In this document: positions 32,832-42,254 of the stretch, one piece after another
Numbering within the stretch: position 1 is the stretch's first letter
How the letters are laid out: every line of letters begins with the position of its first letter
Source of the DNA: F-183 sp964627455
GTDB taxonomy: Bacteria > Acidobacteriota > Terriglobia > Bryobacterales > Bryobacteraceae
Length of the DNA stretch: 64,000 nt
Direction: 5' to 3'
Assembly (NCBI GenBank): GCA_964627455.1
Contig: CAZVKC010000009.1
Coordinates: 1 to 64,000 of the forward strand
The notes under the pieces: model-generated
What the model saw: only the letters and a program-made list of their open reading frames with translations
Told to the model about the DNA's origin: nothing
Databases searched by the model: none
Made by a program: the position numbers and the translations under genes

Positions 32832-34499
32832 ATGACCCTCTTGCGAGAAGGCCGTCCGGAACGGCGAACGACGCGCCGGACGCTCCTGCAAGCGCTTGCT
32901 TCAACTGGCGCGGCTTTGGCCGCAGCCGCGAGCCGCGATTTGACGTGCGACGTGGCGATCATCGGTGGATCTTTCGGTGGCTGTGCGGCTGCGTTGGCAG
33001 CGCTTCGCAACGGCATGCGTGTCGTGATGACAGAAGAAACCGATTGGATCGGCGGTCAGGTATCGTCGCAGATCGTGCCCCCTGATGAGCATCCCTGGAT
33101 TGAATCCTTCGGCGGAACCCGCCTGTATCGCGATTATCGCAACGCTGTTCGGGACTACTATCGACGTCACTATCCTTTGACCGAAGCGGCGCGTTCGCGG
33201 CCGTATCTCAATCCCGGCGACGGCCGGGTATCGAAGATCACTCACGAGCCGCGCGTTTCGCTCGCGGTGCTCGAATCGATGCTGGCGCCCTATGTCAGCG
33301 GCGGCAAACTCATTGTGCTGCTCGAGCACAAGCCCGTCGCGGCGGACACCGATCGGGATCGAGTTCGCGCGGTCACGGTCGCGAAAGGCAATATCAAGCG
33401 GACGATTACTGCGCCTTACTTCCTCGATGCGACCGAGCAGGGCGACCTGCTGCCGCTGACTCGCACGGAGTACGTGACTGGATTCGAATCTCAGAAGGTC
33501 ACCGGCGAACCACACGCGCCATCTGAAGCGCAGCCCGCGAACATACAGTCCTGCACCTGGTGCTTCACCATCAGTCACCATCCCGGTGAAGACCACACCA
33601 TCGAGAAGCCGGCGCAGTGGGAATTCTGGCGGGATTACGTGCCGCAGTTGAAACCCGCCTGGACCGGCAAACTGCTCGACTGGAAGAACACGCATCCTGT
33701 GACGCTGCAGCCGCGCGATCTCGCGTTCGACCCCGAGCGCGAGGATCCGATGCCCGGTGTCCTGAACCTCTGGCTCTATCGCCGCATCGCCTCGAAGGCG
33801 AACTTCCAGCCGGGCGCCTATGCAAGCGACATTTGCCTGGTGAACTGGCCGCAAAACGACTACTGGCTGGGCAACCTGCACGAGGTCACGCCGCAGGAAT
33901 ACGCAAAGCACATGGAAGGCGCGCGGCAGTTGAGCCTGTCGCTTCTCTACTGGATGCAAACGACGCTGGGCTGGAAAGGCCTGAAATTGAGGGGCGACAT
34001 CGCAGGCACCGAAGACGGGCTCGCGAAGTTCCCCTATATTCGGGAATCGCGCCGCATCCAGGCAGAATTCACAGTGGTCGAGCAGCACGTCGCGACCGAT
34101 GCGCGCAAAGGCGCGTCGACCGCCGAAGAGTTTCGCGACTCGGTCGGCGTTGGCTCGTATCGAATCGATCTGCATCCATCGACCGGCGGCGACAATTACA
34201 TCGACGTGAGTTCGCTGCCGTTTCAAATCCCGCTGGGATCCCTGATCCCGAAACGCATGGAAAACCTTCTGCCCGCCTGTAAGAACCTCGGCGTGACGCA
34301 CATCACCAACGGCTGTTACCGTCTGCATCCTGTCGAGTGGAACATCGGCGAATCCGCGGGCGCGCTAGCGGCGTTCGCGGTGTCGCGCAGACAAACGCCG
34401 CGTGGCGTTCGCAATGACAAAAAGCTGCTCGCCGAGTTTCAATCGTGGATCCAGGGGCAGGGAATCGAGATCGCGTGGCCAAAGTTGAGTCCCCGGTAA
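32832..34499 (+). CDS. Exported FAD-dependent oxidoreductase
   Basis: 555 residues. An N-terminal Tat-like leader (RTTRRTLLQALASTGAALAA), the dinucleotide-binding strand CDVAIIGGSFGGCAAALAALR, TEETDWIGGQ and a C-terminal FAD region (ESAGALAAFAV). This is the FAD_oxidored (pfam12831-like) family, often of unknown substrate and common in Acidobacteria and Planctomycetes. Its stop overlaps the MutS-like start (TAATG). I start it at this ATG because the frame further upstream lies in the antisense region of the nuclease-like gene. Confidence 0.82.
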   Translation: MTLLREGRPERRTTRRTLLQALASTGAALAAAASRDLTCDVAIIGGSFGGCAAALAALRNGMRVVMTEETDWIGGQVSSQIVPPDEHPWIESFGGTRLYRDYRNAVRDYYRRHYPLTEAARSRPYLNPGDGRVSKITHEPRVSLAVLESMLAPYVSGGKLIVLLEHKPVAADTDRDRVRAVTVAKGNIKRTITAPYFLDATEQGDLLPLTRTEYVTGFESQKVTGEPHAPSEAQPANIQSCTWCFTISHHPGEDHTIEKPAQWEFWRDYVPQLKPAWTGKLLDWKNTHPVTLQPRDLAFDPEREDPMPGVLNLWLYRRIASKANFQPGAYASDICLVNWPQNDYWLGNLHEVTPQEYAKHMEGARQLSLSLLYWMQTTLGWKGLKLRGDIAGTEDGLAKFPYIRESRRIQAEFTVVEQHVATDARKGASTAEEFRDSVGVGSYRIDLHPSTGGDNYIDVSSLPFQIPLGSLIPKRMENLLPACKNLGVTHITNGCYRLHPVEWNIGESAGALAAFAVSRRQTPRGVRNDKKLLAEFQSWIQGQGIEIAWPKLSPR

Positions 34500-36232
34500 T
34501 GCAGAGTCCGGCTGAGCAGTACCAGGCGAGGCTCGAGGCTTGGAAGAAGGTCCTGGAGACAGAGGACGCTCGTTATCGCCGCTTGAGCGATCTTCGCATG
34601 TGGGTGGTGATTGCAGGCGCAGCCGCCGCCTGGTTTTGGACTCCGATGTACGCGATCGGTCCGGCCGTGCTGTTCTTTGGCCTGATCGTTTGGCATTCGC
34701 GCATCGACGAAAAACGCATCGCAGCGCGACGCGGCATTGAATACTTTCAACGTGGCTTGAAGCGCCTGCAAGGCAAGTGGGCAGGCACGGGTTCCACCGG
34801 CGAACGCTTCCGCGATTCAAACCATGTTTACGCCGATGATCTCGACGTCTTCGGCCGCGGATCTTTGTTCGAACTGCTTTCGACCGCGCGCACGAGCGCA
34901 GGCGAACAAACGCTCGCTTCCTGGTTGTTGCAGCCTGCGAACTCTGGCGCCGCCGTCACCGAGAGGCAGCAGGCCGTCGCCGAACTGCGCCCGCAAGTGG
35001 ACCTCCGTGAAACCGCGGCGCTCGCAGGTGACGATATCCACGCCAACTGGCGTCTGTCCCGCATGCCGGACTTTCCATCCGCTGCGCCGGTGGTGTGCTG
35101 GTTGGTGACGCTGAGTTCTCTGGTGTCCGCGGCAGGCTTCGCAATGAGTCTCTGGCCGTCGACGCCGCTCATCGCCTCGGCCCTCGCGGCCCTCGGCGTG
35201 ACCTATTGGCTGCGACATCCTATCTGGCAGGGACTCGAATGCCTCGACTCGTCCGCACGTGAACTCGACTTGCTCGTGCGCCTCTTGCATCACCTCGAGG
35301 AACGCCGATTCGAAACGCCGCTGCTGCGAAAGCTCAGGGAGGATGTGTCCGGATCCTCGCGCGAAGTCGCGTATCTGAAGCGCCTCGTCACCCTCGCGGA
35401 CACCGGACGCAATCAGTACCTGATTCCCATCATGATCCCGCTGTTGTGGAACGCCCACGTCTCCTACGCAATGTGGCGCTGGCAGCAGCGCCATCGCGTG
35501 CACGTCGATCAGTGGATGTCCGCCCTGGCCGAATTCGAAGCGCTTTGTTCGCTTTCCTGTCACGCGTTCGAGAATCCCGACCACACATTCGCGGATCTTA
35601 CCGACGAACCACTCTTCGAAGCGCGTGACCTCGGCCATCCGCTTCTGGCTCCGGCGTCGTGTATACGCAACGACGTCGCCTTTGGTGGACCCGTGCGCAT
35701 GCTGATCGTCAGCGGATCCAACATGTCCGGCAAGAGCACGCTTCTGCGATCCATTGGTCTCAACGTGATCCTCGCGATGGCGGGCGGCGCCGTACGCGCG
35801 TCGAGTCTTCGACTTGGCCGCTTCGCCGTCGGCGCGTCGTTGCGCACGGCCGATTCTATTCAGGACGGCAAGTCGCGCTTCTACGCCGAAATCACCCGGC
35901 TGAAGCAAATCACAGACCTCACCGCGGGACCAGTCACGACGCTCTTTTTGCTCGACGAATTGCTCTCAGGAACCAACTCACATGACCGCCGCATCGGCGC
36001 CCAGGGGATCCTGCGAGCGTTGCTCGACCGCGGCGCCATCGGCCTGGTCACCACGCACGACCTGGCGCTCGCTTCGATTGCGGAGAGCATCGGCGCGGTC
36101 CGCAACGTGCACTTCGAAGATCACGTCGAGAACGGAGAGATCCGCTTCGACTACAAGATGCGCGAGGGCGTGGTCACGAGGTCCAACGCACTCGAACTCA
36201 TGCGGGCAGTCGGCCTGCTCCCACAGCAATAA
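34499..36232 (+). CDS. Membrane-anchored MutS-like ATPase
   Basis: 577 residues. The C-terminal part is a MutS domain V ATPase: Walker A GSNMSGKSTLLR (Gly406-Lys412), the DGKSRFYAE (MutS N-3/ABC signature-like) stretch, Walker B LFLLDELLSGTN and TTHDLAL. There is no mismatch-recognition domain and no Smr domain; instead two hydrophobic hairpins lie at about residues 33-66 and 195-240. So it is a membrane protein with a MutS motor. Function unknown; DNA mismatch repair is unlikely. The start overlaps the oxidoreductase stop. Confidence 0.82.
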   Translation: MQSPAEQYQARLEAWKKVLETEDARYRRLSDLRMWVVIAGAAAAWFWTPMYAIGPAVLFFGLIVWHSRIDEKRIAARRGIEYFQRGLKRLQGKWAGTGSTGERFRDSNHVYADDLDVFGRGSLFELLSTARTSAGEQTLASWLLQPANSGAAVTERQQAVAELRPQVDLRETAALAGDDIHANWRLSRMPDFPSAAPVVCWLVTLSSLVSAAGFAMSLWPSTPLIASALAALGVTYWLRHPIWQGLECLDSSARELDLLVRLLHHLEERRFETPLLRKLREDVSGSSREVAYLKRLVTLADTGRNQYLIPIMIPLLWNAHVSYAMWRWQQRHRVHVDQWMSALAEFEALCSLSCHAFENPDHTFADLTDEPLFEARDLGHPLLAPASCIRNDVAFGGPVRMLIVSGSNMSGKSTLLRSIGLNVILAMAGGAVRASSLRLGRFAVGASLRTADSIQDGKSRFYAEITRLKQITDLTAGPVTTLFLLDELLSGTNSHDRRIGAQGILRALLDRGAIGLVTTHDLALASIAESIGAVRNVHFEDHVENGEIRFDYKMREGVVTRSNALELMRAVGLLPQQ

Positions 36233-36233
36233 G

Positions 36234-37340
36234 TTACGGCGTTTCGGTTTCTTCGACCAGCTTCTCGACCTGCATGTAGTAGATCGCCCATTTGCCTTCA
36301 CGGTCGCTCTGAAAGAAGATCCGCTGGCTGTTCGATGAGAAGACGGGACTGACCAGCGCCGGATCGCTGGCCTTGTGTTCCGCCAGCGTGAACTCGCGCT
36401 TGGTCGAGCGCAGCAACAGCAAGACATGCGGCGACGCCTTGCTGGAACTCGCGCCTACGAACACGGTCGCGTCCGCATTGCGGCTCATCGCGGCGAACTT
36501 CGACGTCGGCGCCACAAGGCGATCCTCGTTCGGATCCGGCTGGCACTCGCGGATCTGTGGAAGCGTCGCGCCTTCCACCAGCCACAGATACTCCACCACG
36601 CGTCCATCCACCGACCAGTGTGCCGACGAGAGGAAATCGCCGGGAGGCGTCTTCAACTGCTTGTTCTGCGTCCCATCGAAGGATCCCAGCCAGAGTTCCT
36701 TGCCTCCAGCCTTCGTGTAGATGAATCCCGCGCGCTTCGGCCGGATCACTGGATCGCGAAGTTCTGAGTCCGCGGACTCCACCACCGTCGTCGCGTTGCC
36801 TTTGATTGTTCCGATGAGCCGGATCCGGTATGCCGTATCCTTGCGCTCGACGAGCGTGATGAACAGCCCATCCTCGGACACCGAAATCCCGCGGCCCAGT
36901 TTCCACCCGGCAGGGCACTCATACACCGTCCGTTTGCGCCCTGTGGCGAGGATGCACTGCGCGAGCCTCGATTCATCCTCGGTCCAAAACGCCAGGCGTT
37001 CGTCGGGCGTCATGGTGAGCGTACGAGCGTCGATTCCAGCCGCTGTGGCGATCTCCGCGCTCACGCCGCTTTTGACATCGACCCGGCATACCGACGAGCC
37101 ATCTCTTGTGTACAGCACCCACGATCCGCGCCTGCCCACAAAACGATTGAATCCCGCAGACAGACGGCAATCTGCCACAGCGGGATCCGTGAGGCGAAAG
37201 ACCGGGAACTCAGTGGCCGGATCCGCCAGCTTCTTCAGTTCAGATGGAAATGTCCTGCGGTCGGCCGCGCTTGCGATTGCCGCAGCAGCGCCGCCCGACA
37301 GCAGGACATGAGTGAGAAAATTCCGCCTAGAATCGATGAT
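36234..37340 (-). CDS. Tat-exported beta-propeller protein with a non-canonical start
   Basis: TolB/oligogalacturonate-lyase-like beta-propeller (repeats such as GSWVLYTRDGSSVCRVDV, QRIFFQSDREGKWAIYYM). From the first ordinary start (GTG at 37178) the protein is 314 residues, but the frame is open upstream to a TAA at 37352-37350 and encodes a textbook Tat leader, DSRRNFLTHVLLSGGAAAAI, followed by coding-like sequence. No ATG, GTG or TTG lies between that stop and the leader; the only candidates are two ATC codons (37340 and 37337). The gene lies 12 bases after the DUF3500 gene. Either AUC is used, or a sequence error removed an ATG. Confidence 0.68.
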   Translation of the reverse strand: MIDSRRNFLTHVLLSGGAAAAIASAADRRTFPSELKKLADPATEFPVFRLTDPAVADCRLSAGFNRFVGRRGSWVLYTRDGSSVCRVDVKSGVSAEIATAAGIDARTLTMTPDERLAFWTEDESRLAQCILATGRKRTVYECPAGWKLGRGISVSEDGLFITLVERKDTAYRIRLIGTIKGNATTVVESADSELRDPVIRPKRAGFIYTKAGGKELWLGSFDGTQNKQLKTPPGDFLSSAHWSVDGRVVEYLWLVEGATLPQIRECQPDPNEDRLVAPTSKFAAMSRNADATVFVGASSSKASPHVLLLLRSTKREFTLAEHKASDPALVSPVFSSNSQRIFFQSDREGKWAIYYMQVEKLVEETETP

Positions 37341-37352
37341 GTTTTCAGATTA

Positions 37353-38384
37353 TCACTTGGGCTGCGCGCCCTTGTGCATCGACAACAGATCGAGGCCGAA
37401 ATCGCTCTTGAAGTCGCGCCACACAGAATGCACGTGGTTGCCGTTGTTCTGCGTGTTGTCGTATTCGATGAGGAACGTCGGGCTCTGCACGCGGTAATAA
37501 TGCAGGTCACCCTTGTTGATGCCGCCGGCCCAGGCGAAGTGAATCTGCCCGGTCATCTTCTTGTACTGCTCCAGCCGTTCGGCCGCAAGATCCGCCGGCA
37601 TGTTGTTGGCATACTCGGTCACGACTGCGTCGAGCAGCGCCTTCTGCTTCGGATTCAGCTTGGTTGCGGGGAGCCCCAAAGGCTGGTCCTTCAGCATCGC
37701 GGGATTTTTGTTGTCCGAGATGATGTCCGGATACGCTTTGTCAGTGACGATCGCAATCTTGCGCTGCTCCGGCGTCAACGCCTGCACGAGTTCGCGTCCG
37801 AGGTCCTCTTCGCTCGCGAGCACACGCAACCCCTTGCGGGCTTCGACTGCACGGACCTCATGCGGATTCGCGCCGAAGAAAGTCGGCGCCGCAACCACCT
37901 TGCCGTTGACGATCGTGAAGTTCACGCTCAAGTGATGGCCGTCGACTCGGAAAGCCCACGTGCCCGATTCCGACGGCTCGCCGAAGATCGAAAAGAAATA
38001 CTTTTCCGGGTTACGCCGTTCGCCGTCATCCTTTTCCTGAATGCGCAGCACATCTTCGAGCGACATGATCGTCGCGGCCTTGATGTAGCCGCGCTGGCCC
38101 AGCGCCGCGCTCAGCAACGCATGGGCGAGAGGCTTCTGGAACGGCTGCATTTCACGCACCGGCAGGCCGTTGCGCGGCACGGGGCGGAAGTCCCAGGTGA
38201 AACGTTCCTTGTCTTCGAACTTGAACTGGATCTTGGCCTTTTGCTCCGGCGTCAGCGTGCGAAGGAGTTCCTTGGCGGCGCTCGCCATCGTCTGGTTGGT
38301 GCTGGCTTTCTGATACGCGGCTGTCAGTGCGAGGACAGCGACTCCCGCCGTGGCGAGGCGGATGAGCAGGGTGGACTTATTCAT
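37353..38384 (-). CDS. DUF3500-domain protein
   Basis: 343 residues with a leader peptide (first about 25 residues hydrophobic), then a DUF3500 domain: two tandem LTPEQ(R/K) motifs, EKYFFSIFGEPS, WAFRVDGHHLSVNFTI and the end HVHSVWRDFKSDFG. Known: DUF3500 proteins are secreted or membrane proteins without biochemical assignment, common in Acidobacteria and Planctomycetes. The Tat-propeller gene follows it at 12 bases, so the two may be co-transcribed. Confidence 0.85.
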   Translation of the reverse strand: MNKSTLLIRLATAGVAVLALTAAYQKASTNQTMASAAKELLRTLTPEQKAKIQFKFEDKERFTWDFRPVPRNGLPVREMQPFQKPLAHALLSAALGQRGYIKAATIMSLEDVLRIQEKDDGERRNPEKYFFSIFGEPSESGTWAFRVDGHHLSVNFTIVNGKVVAAPTFFGANPHEVRAVEARKGLRVLASEEDLGRELVQALTPEQRKIAIVTDKAYPDIISDNKNPAMLKDQPLGLPATKLNPKQKALLDAVVTEYANNMPADLAAERLEQYKKMTGQIHFAWAGGINKGDLHYYRVQSPTFLIEYDNTQNNGNHVHSVWRDFKSDFGLDLLSMHKGAQPK

Positions 38385-38514
38385 ATCGAGAGTCCGGGCT
38401 CATAGCTGCGTGCGCCCGGTCCGCCCACTATATCAGAATGGAAATCCGGCAAGCATACGGACTGCTGTCGTGCCATCACTTGCGTAATAGTATGATGGTC
38501 CGAAAATCAGACCC

Positions 38515-40971
38515 ATGGCTGCCCCGGTCTACGTGTCTCTATTCGCGATCTCTGCCCTCGCCGGTGAGTGGACCTCCCTGCGTGTGGACCCGCCGCGCAT
38601 CGCCCTCGCCGGCCCCGGCCAGTCGCAGCGCATCCTGATTACCGCAGTCTCCAGCGCGACGGGCGAAGAGCGGAACCTCAGCGACTGCAGCGCGACTCCC
38701 AGTAGTTCGGGCGTTGTCAGTGTTGAACCCGCCGGGCGCATTGTGGCGAAAGCCGCGGGCGCGACTCGCATCCGCTTTTCCTGCCAGGGCCTCAATGCAG
38801 AAACCGAAGTCCGTGTGCTCGAAGCATCGCACGACGCCGCGGCCATGCAGGTGAACTTCAGCCGCGATCTGATGTCGGTCTTCACCACCAAAGGCTGCAA
38901 CAGCACCGCCTGCCACGGCTCTCCCGCCGGGCAAAGGGGCTTCAAGCTCTCCCTCTACGGATCCGACCCCGCCGCCGACCATCGCATGATTGTCGAAATG
39001 CACAAGGGCCGCCGCGTCGATCTCGCCAATCCCGAACAATCGCTGCTTTTGCGCAAACCGTCGCTGCAAATCCCACATGGCGGAGGCCAGGTGATGACGC
39101 CGCAGTCCGATGAATACGGGATGCTGCTGCGCTGGCTGCGGCAAGGCGCCCGGTTCGATGCAGGATCCAATAGCGCCCGGCTCACTGCTCTCGAAATCTA
39201 CCCGCGCGAACGCATCCTCGCGATGCAGGGGACCCCGCAGCCGGTGGTCGTCATCGGCAGGATGTCCGACGGATCCACGCGCGACATGACGGCGGAAGTC
39301 CGCTATACGGTCAACGATGAAGCCGTCATTGCGCCGCCCCGCAACAGCGCCGTTGCCGCGCGAGGCCGCGGACTCACCGTCCTCATGGCCCGCGCGTTCG
39401 GCAAAACCGCGACGTCACAGTGGATCGTGGTCGAACATCCCTATGCCGCGAACATCACCACGCCGGCGCCTGCGAACTTCATTGACGAACACATCTTCGC
39501 GAAACTCCGCCAGGTGAATATCCAGCCCTTTCCGGTCACCAGCGACCGCGCCTTTGTTCGCCGCGTGTACCTCGACGCTATCGGAATCCTGCCAACGCCG
39601 GACGAGACGGAAGCCTTCGTCAAAGATTCGGACCCCGGCAAACGCACGCGCCTGATCGACCAGCTTCTCGAACGCGAGGACTACGCGTCGCACTGGCTCG
39701 TGAAGTTCGAAGACTGGTTCCGCAACTCGCAGTATTATTCGCAGGGACGCACCAACGGCGCCTACAAACGCTGGCTGCGCGATTTCATCCGCGAAGACCG
39801 CCCGTACGACGCCGCGGTTCGTGAAATGATCACGGCGACCGGCGACACCACGGTCCATCCCGCCGGCAACTTCTGGCATCCTGCCATCGATTTCATGCTC
39901 AAGACCTTCGACGTGAGCAAAGCCACGCCGACGGTCACGCGCCTCTTCCTCGGGCAGCGCATCGAATGCGCCGAGTGCCACAACCATCCGCTCGAGAACC
40001 TCACGCAGGACGACTTCTACGGCATGGCCGCCTTTCTGGGACGGATGAAGGTGAAGCATGGCTACGGGCAATATCGCCGCATCTGGTACAACACGAGCGA
40101 CGGTGAGATCCTGCATCCGGTGACGAAAGCTGCCGTGCAGCCGCGCTTCCTCGACGGCACGGTCCCCGAGATCAAGGACGACCGGCGCGAGGTGCTCGCC
40201 GATTGGATCACCCGCACGCAGAAGGTGCAGTTCGCCCGCGCCACCGTGAATCGCGTCTGGGCCGAGTACTTCGGACGCGGCATCGTCGATCCCGCCGATG
40301 ACTTCCGGTCCACCAACATGGCGACCCACCCGGAACTGCTCGATCGCCTCGCCGCCCATTTCATCGATGGCGGATTCCGCTTCAAGGCGCTGCATCGGCT
40401 GATCCTCAACTCGAAGGCCTATCAGTTGAGCGCGCACACAGAGGATCGCCCCGGCGGTACGGATCTCCTCGAAAAACTGCTCTTCGCGCGCTATGAGCCG
40501 CGCAAGCTTCCCGCCGAAGTGCTGCTCGATTCGATCATGCAAGTGACCGCCGTGCCAGAGGAGTTCCGCGGGTATCCCAAGGGGACGTCTTCGAAAGAAC
40601 TCGTGGCCAGCATCGGCGCCACCTACTTCCTCACCACGTTCGGATTCCCGCGTCGAGACGTGATGCTCGAGCATCGCCCCGACAGTCCGTCACTCGGCCA
40701 GGCGCTGCACCTCGCCAACAGTGACGCGATGCGGACCAAGATCGAGAGTCCGCAGAATATCCTCGCCGATCTGCTGCAGAATCCTGACGATCGTTCGGTC
40801 ATCCGCGAACTCTACCTGCGCGCTTATTCCCGGCCCCCCGCGGACGCGCAAGTCCGCACCATCGAGACGTACCTATCTGCCGAAACACAAGCCGGACGCA
40901 CGCGCCGCCGCGCATTTGAAAACGTCCTGTGGGCGATCCTCAACTCGAAGGAGTTCCAGTTGAACCAATGA
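38515..40971 (+). CDS. DUF1549/DUF1553 (PSD1) protein with Big2 domains
   Basis: 818 residues. Signal peptide, then a bacterial Ig-like domain (RIALAGPGQSQRILITA), a cysteine/heme-like motif CNSTACHG, a second Ig-like domain and the PSCyt2 (DUF1549) and PSD1 (DUF1553) domains: LFLGQRIECAECHNHPLE, DDFYGMAAFLGR, RVWAEYFGRGIVDPADDFR and LLNSKAYQLSA-like end. Known: such proteins pair with DUF1501 proteins in Planctomycetes and Acidobacteria; the chemistry is not established. It ends in ATGA overlap with DUF1501, and its promoter gap is shared with the divergent DUF3500 gene. Confidence 0.9.
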   Translation: MAAPVYVSLFAISALAGEWTSLRVDPPRIALAGPGQSQRILITAVSSATGEERNLSDCSATPSSSGVVSVEPAGRIVAKAAGATRIRFSCQGLNAETEVRVLEASHDAAAMQVNFSRDLMSVFTTKGCNSTACHGSPAGQRGFKLSLYGSDPAADHRMIVEMHKGRRVDLANPEQSLLLRKPSLQIPHGGGQVMTPQSDEYGMLLRWLRQGARFDAGSNSARLTALEIYPRERILAMQGTPQPVVVIGRMSDGSTRDMTAEVRYTVNDEAVIAPPRNSAVAARGRGLTVLMARAFGKTATSQWIVVEHPYAANITTPAPANFIDEHIFAKLRQVNIQPFPVTSDRAFVRRVYLDAIGILPTPDETEAFVKDSDPGKRTRLIDQLLEREDYASHWLVKFEDWFRNSQYYSQGRTNGAYKRWLRDFIREDRPYDAAVREMITATGDTTVHPAGNFWHPAIDFMLKTFDVSKATPTVTRLFLGQRIECAECHNHPLENLTQDDFYGMAAFLGRMKVKHGYGQYRRIWYNTSDGEILHPVTKAAVQPRFLDGTVPEIKDDRREVLADWITRTQKVQFARATVNRVWAEYFGRGIVDPADDFRSTNMATHPELLDRLAAHFIDGGFRFKALHRLILNSKAYQLSAHTEDRPGGTDLLEKLLFARYEPRKLPAEVLLDSIMQVTAVPEEFRGYPKGTSSKELVASIGATYFLTTFGFPRRDVMLEHRPDSPSLGQALHLANSDAMRTKIESPQNILADLLQNPDDRSVIRELYLRAYSRPPADAQVRTIETYLSAETQAGRTRRRAFENVLWAILNSKEFQLNQ

Positions 40972-42251
40972 TGATGGACCTGCGCAATCGCCTCACCACC
41001 CAGGGCTTCAGCCGCCGGAACTTCCTCCGTGCCGGCGGATCCGCCATTTGCGGCGTCACCCTCGCAGACCTGCTCCAAGCCGCGCCTGCCGCGCCCGCCA
41101 AAGCGTGCATCATCTTCTTCCAGGTTGGAGGCGCCTGCCAGCACGACACCTTCGATCCCAAGCCGGAAGCCCCACGCGAAATCCGCGGCAGCTTCGGCAC
41201 GATCCCGACCAGCGTACCCGGTGTCCATTTCAGTGAACTCGTGCCGCGTTGTGCGAAGTCCTTCGATCGCTTCTCGGTGATCCGCTCCATGTACTCGAAG
41301 GAAGCGATCCACGAAAAAGCCAAACAGTACATCTTCTCCGGATCGCGGCCCAACAACGCGTTCAAGCATCCCGTCTTCGGATCCGTCGTCGCTCGCGAAC
41401 TCGGCGCCGCCAACGGACTCCCGCCCTTCGTCGCGATCCCCAACCGCGACATCTGCGCCGATTCCGGCTTCCTCGGCTCTGCCTACGATCCCTTCATCAC
41501 CGGTGATCCCGCAAAGAAGAACTTCGCCGTGCAGGACCTGACGCTTCCCATGGGTGTCGGACTCGAAGAGGCACAGGGCCGCGCGAAGTTGCTCAACGCT
41601 CTCGATGACGACCTGCGCCGCGTCGAGAAATCCAAGCTCATCGAAGGCATGGATGGTTTTTCGCAAAAGGCCTTCGATCTGGTGTCTTCGCCCACTGCGA
41701 AGAAAGCCTTCGATCTCTCGCAGGAAAAAGACGCGTTGCGCGACGCCTACGGACGCACCACCGCCGGCCAGGGCGCTCTCCTCGCGCGCCGTCTCGTCGA
41801 AGCCGGAGTCCGCCTCGTCACCATCTTTCACGACGGCTACGACACGCACAGCGATAACGACGAGATCAACCGCAAACTGTATCCGGTATTCGATCAGGCC
41901 TACACCGCGTTGCTCGAAGATCTGCAACAGCGCGGCTTGCTCGATTCCACGCTGGTTCTGCTGCTCGGCGAGTTTGGCCGAACGCCCGTGATCAACCACT
42001 CTGCGGGCCGCGACCATTGGCCGGGCGCCTTTTCGATCGCCGTCGCCGGCGCTGGCACGCCCGGTGGCCAGGTCATCGGCAGCACCGACGCCCACGCGTC
42101 GGAACCCAAAGATCGCCCCGTCTCCATCGAGGACCTCGGCGCCACGCTCTACAAGAAGCTCGGCATCGATTATGCGAAGGAGTATCACACCGTCGGGCGG
42201 CCCGTGCGGATCAACGCCGACGGCAAACCCGTGCGGGAGTTGTTTGCCTGA
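40968..42251 (+). CDS. DUF1501 protein (Tat-exported, sulfatase-like fold)
   Basis: 427 residues. Tat leader FSRRNFLRAGGSAICGVTLA, then the DUF1501 domain: IIFFQVGGACQHDTFDPKPE, GRDHWPGAFSIAVAGAG, LLGEFGRTPVINHSAG, and EHHTVG-like end. Alkaline-phosphatase-type fold is suspected for this family; no catalytic assignment. It overlaps the preceding PSD1 gene (ATGA), and the next gene starts 3 bases after its stop. A longer in-frame start is less likely because it removes the Tat leader from the N-terminus. Confidence 0.9.
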   Translation: MMMDLRNRLTTQGFSRRNFLRAGGSAICGVTLADLLQAAPAAPAKACIIFFQVGGACQHDTFDPKPEAPREIRGSFGTIPTSVPGVHFSELVPRCAKSFDRFSVIRSMYSKEAIHEKAKQYIFSGSRPNNAFKHPVFGSVVARELGAANGLPPFVAIPNRDICADSGFLGSAYDPFITGDPAKKNFAVQDLTLPMGVGLEEAQGRAKLLNALDDDLRRVEKSKLIEGMDGFSQKAFDLVSSPTAKKAFDLSQEKDALRDAYGRTTAGQGALLARRLVEAGVRLVTIFHDGYDTHSDNDEINRKLYPVFDQAYTALLEDLQQRGLLDSTLVLLLGEFGRTPVINHSAGRDHWPGAFSIAVAGAGTPGGQVIGSTDAHASEPKDRPVSIEDLGATLYKKLGIDYAKEYHTVGRPVRINADGKPVRELFA

Positions 42252-42254
42252 CCC

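Noticed and set aside
37178..37340. Start of the propeller gene at the GTG at 37178
   Set aside because: It would discard an in-frame Tat leader and well-coding residues directly upstream.
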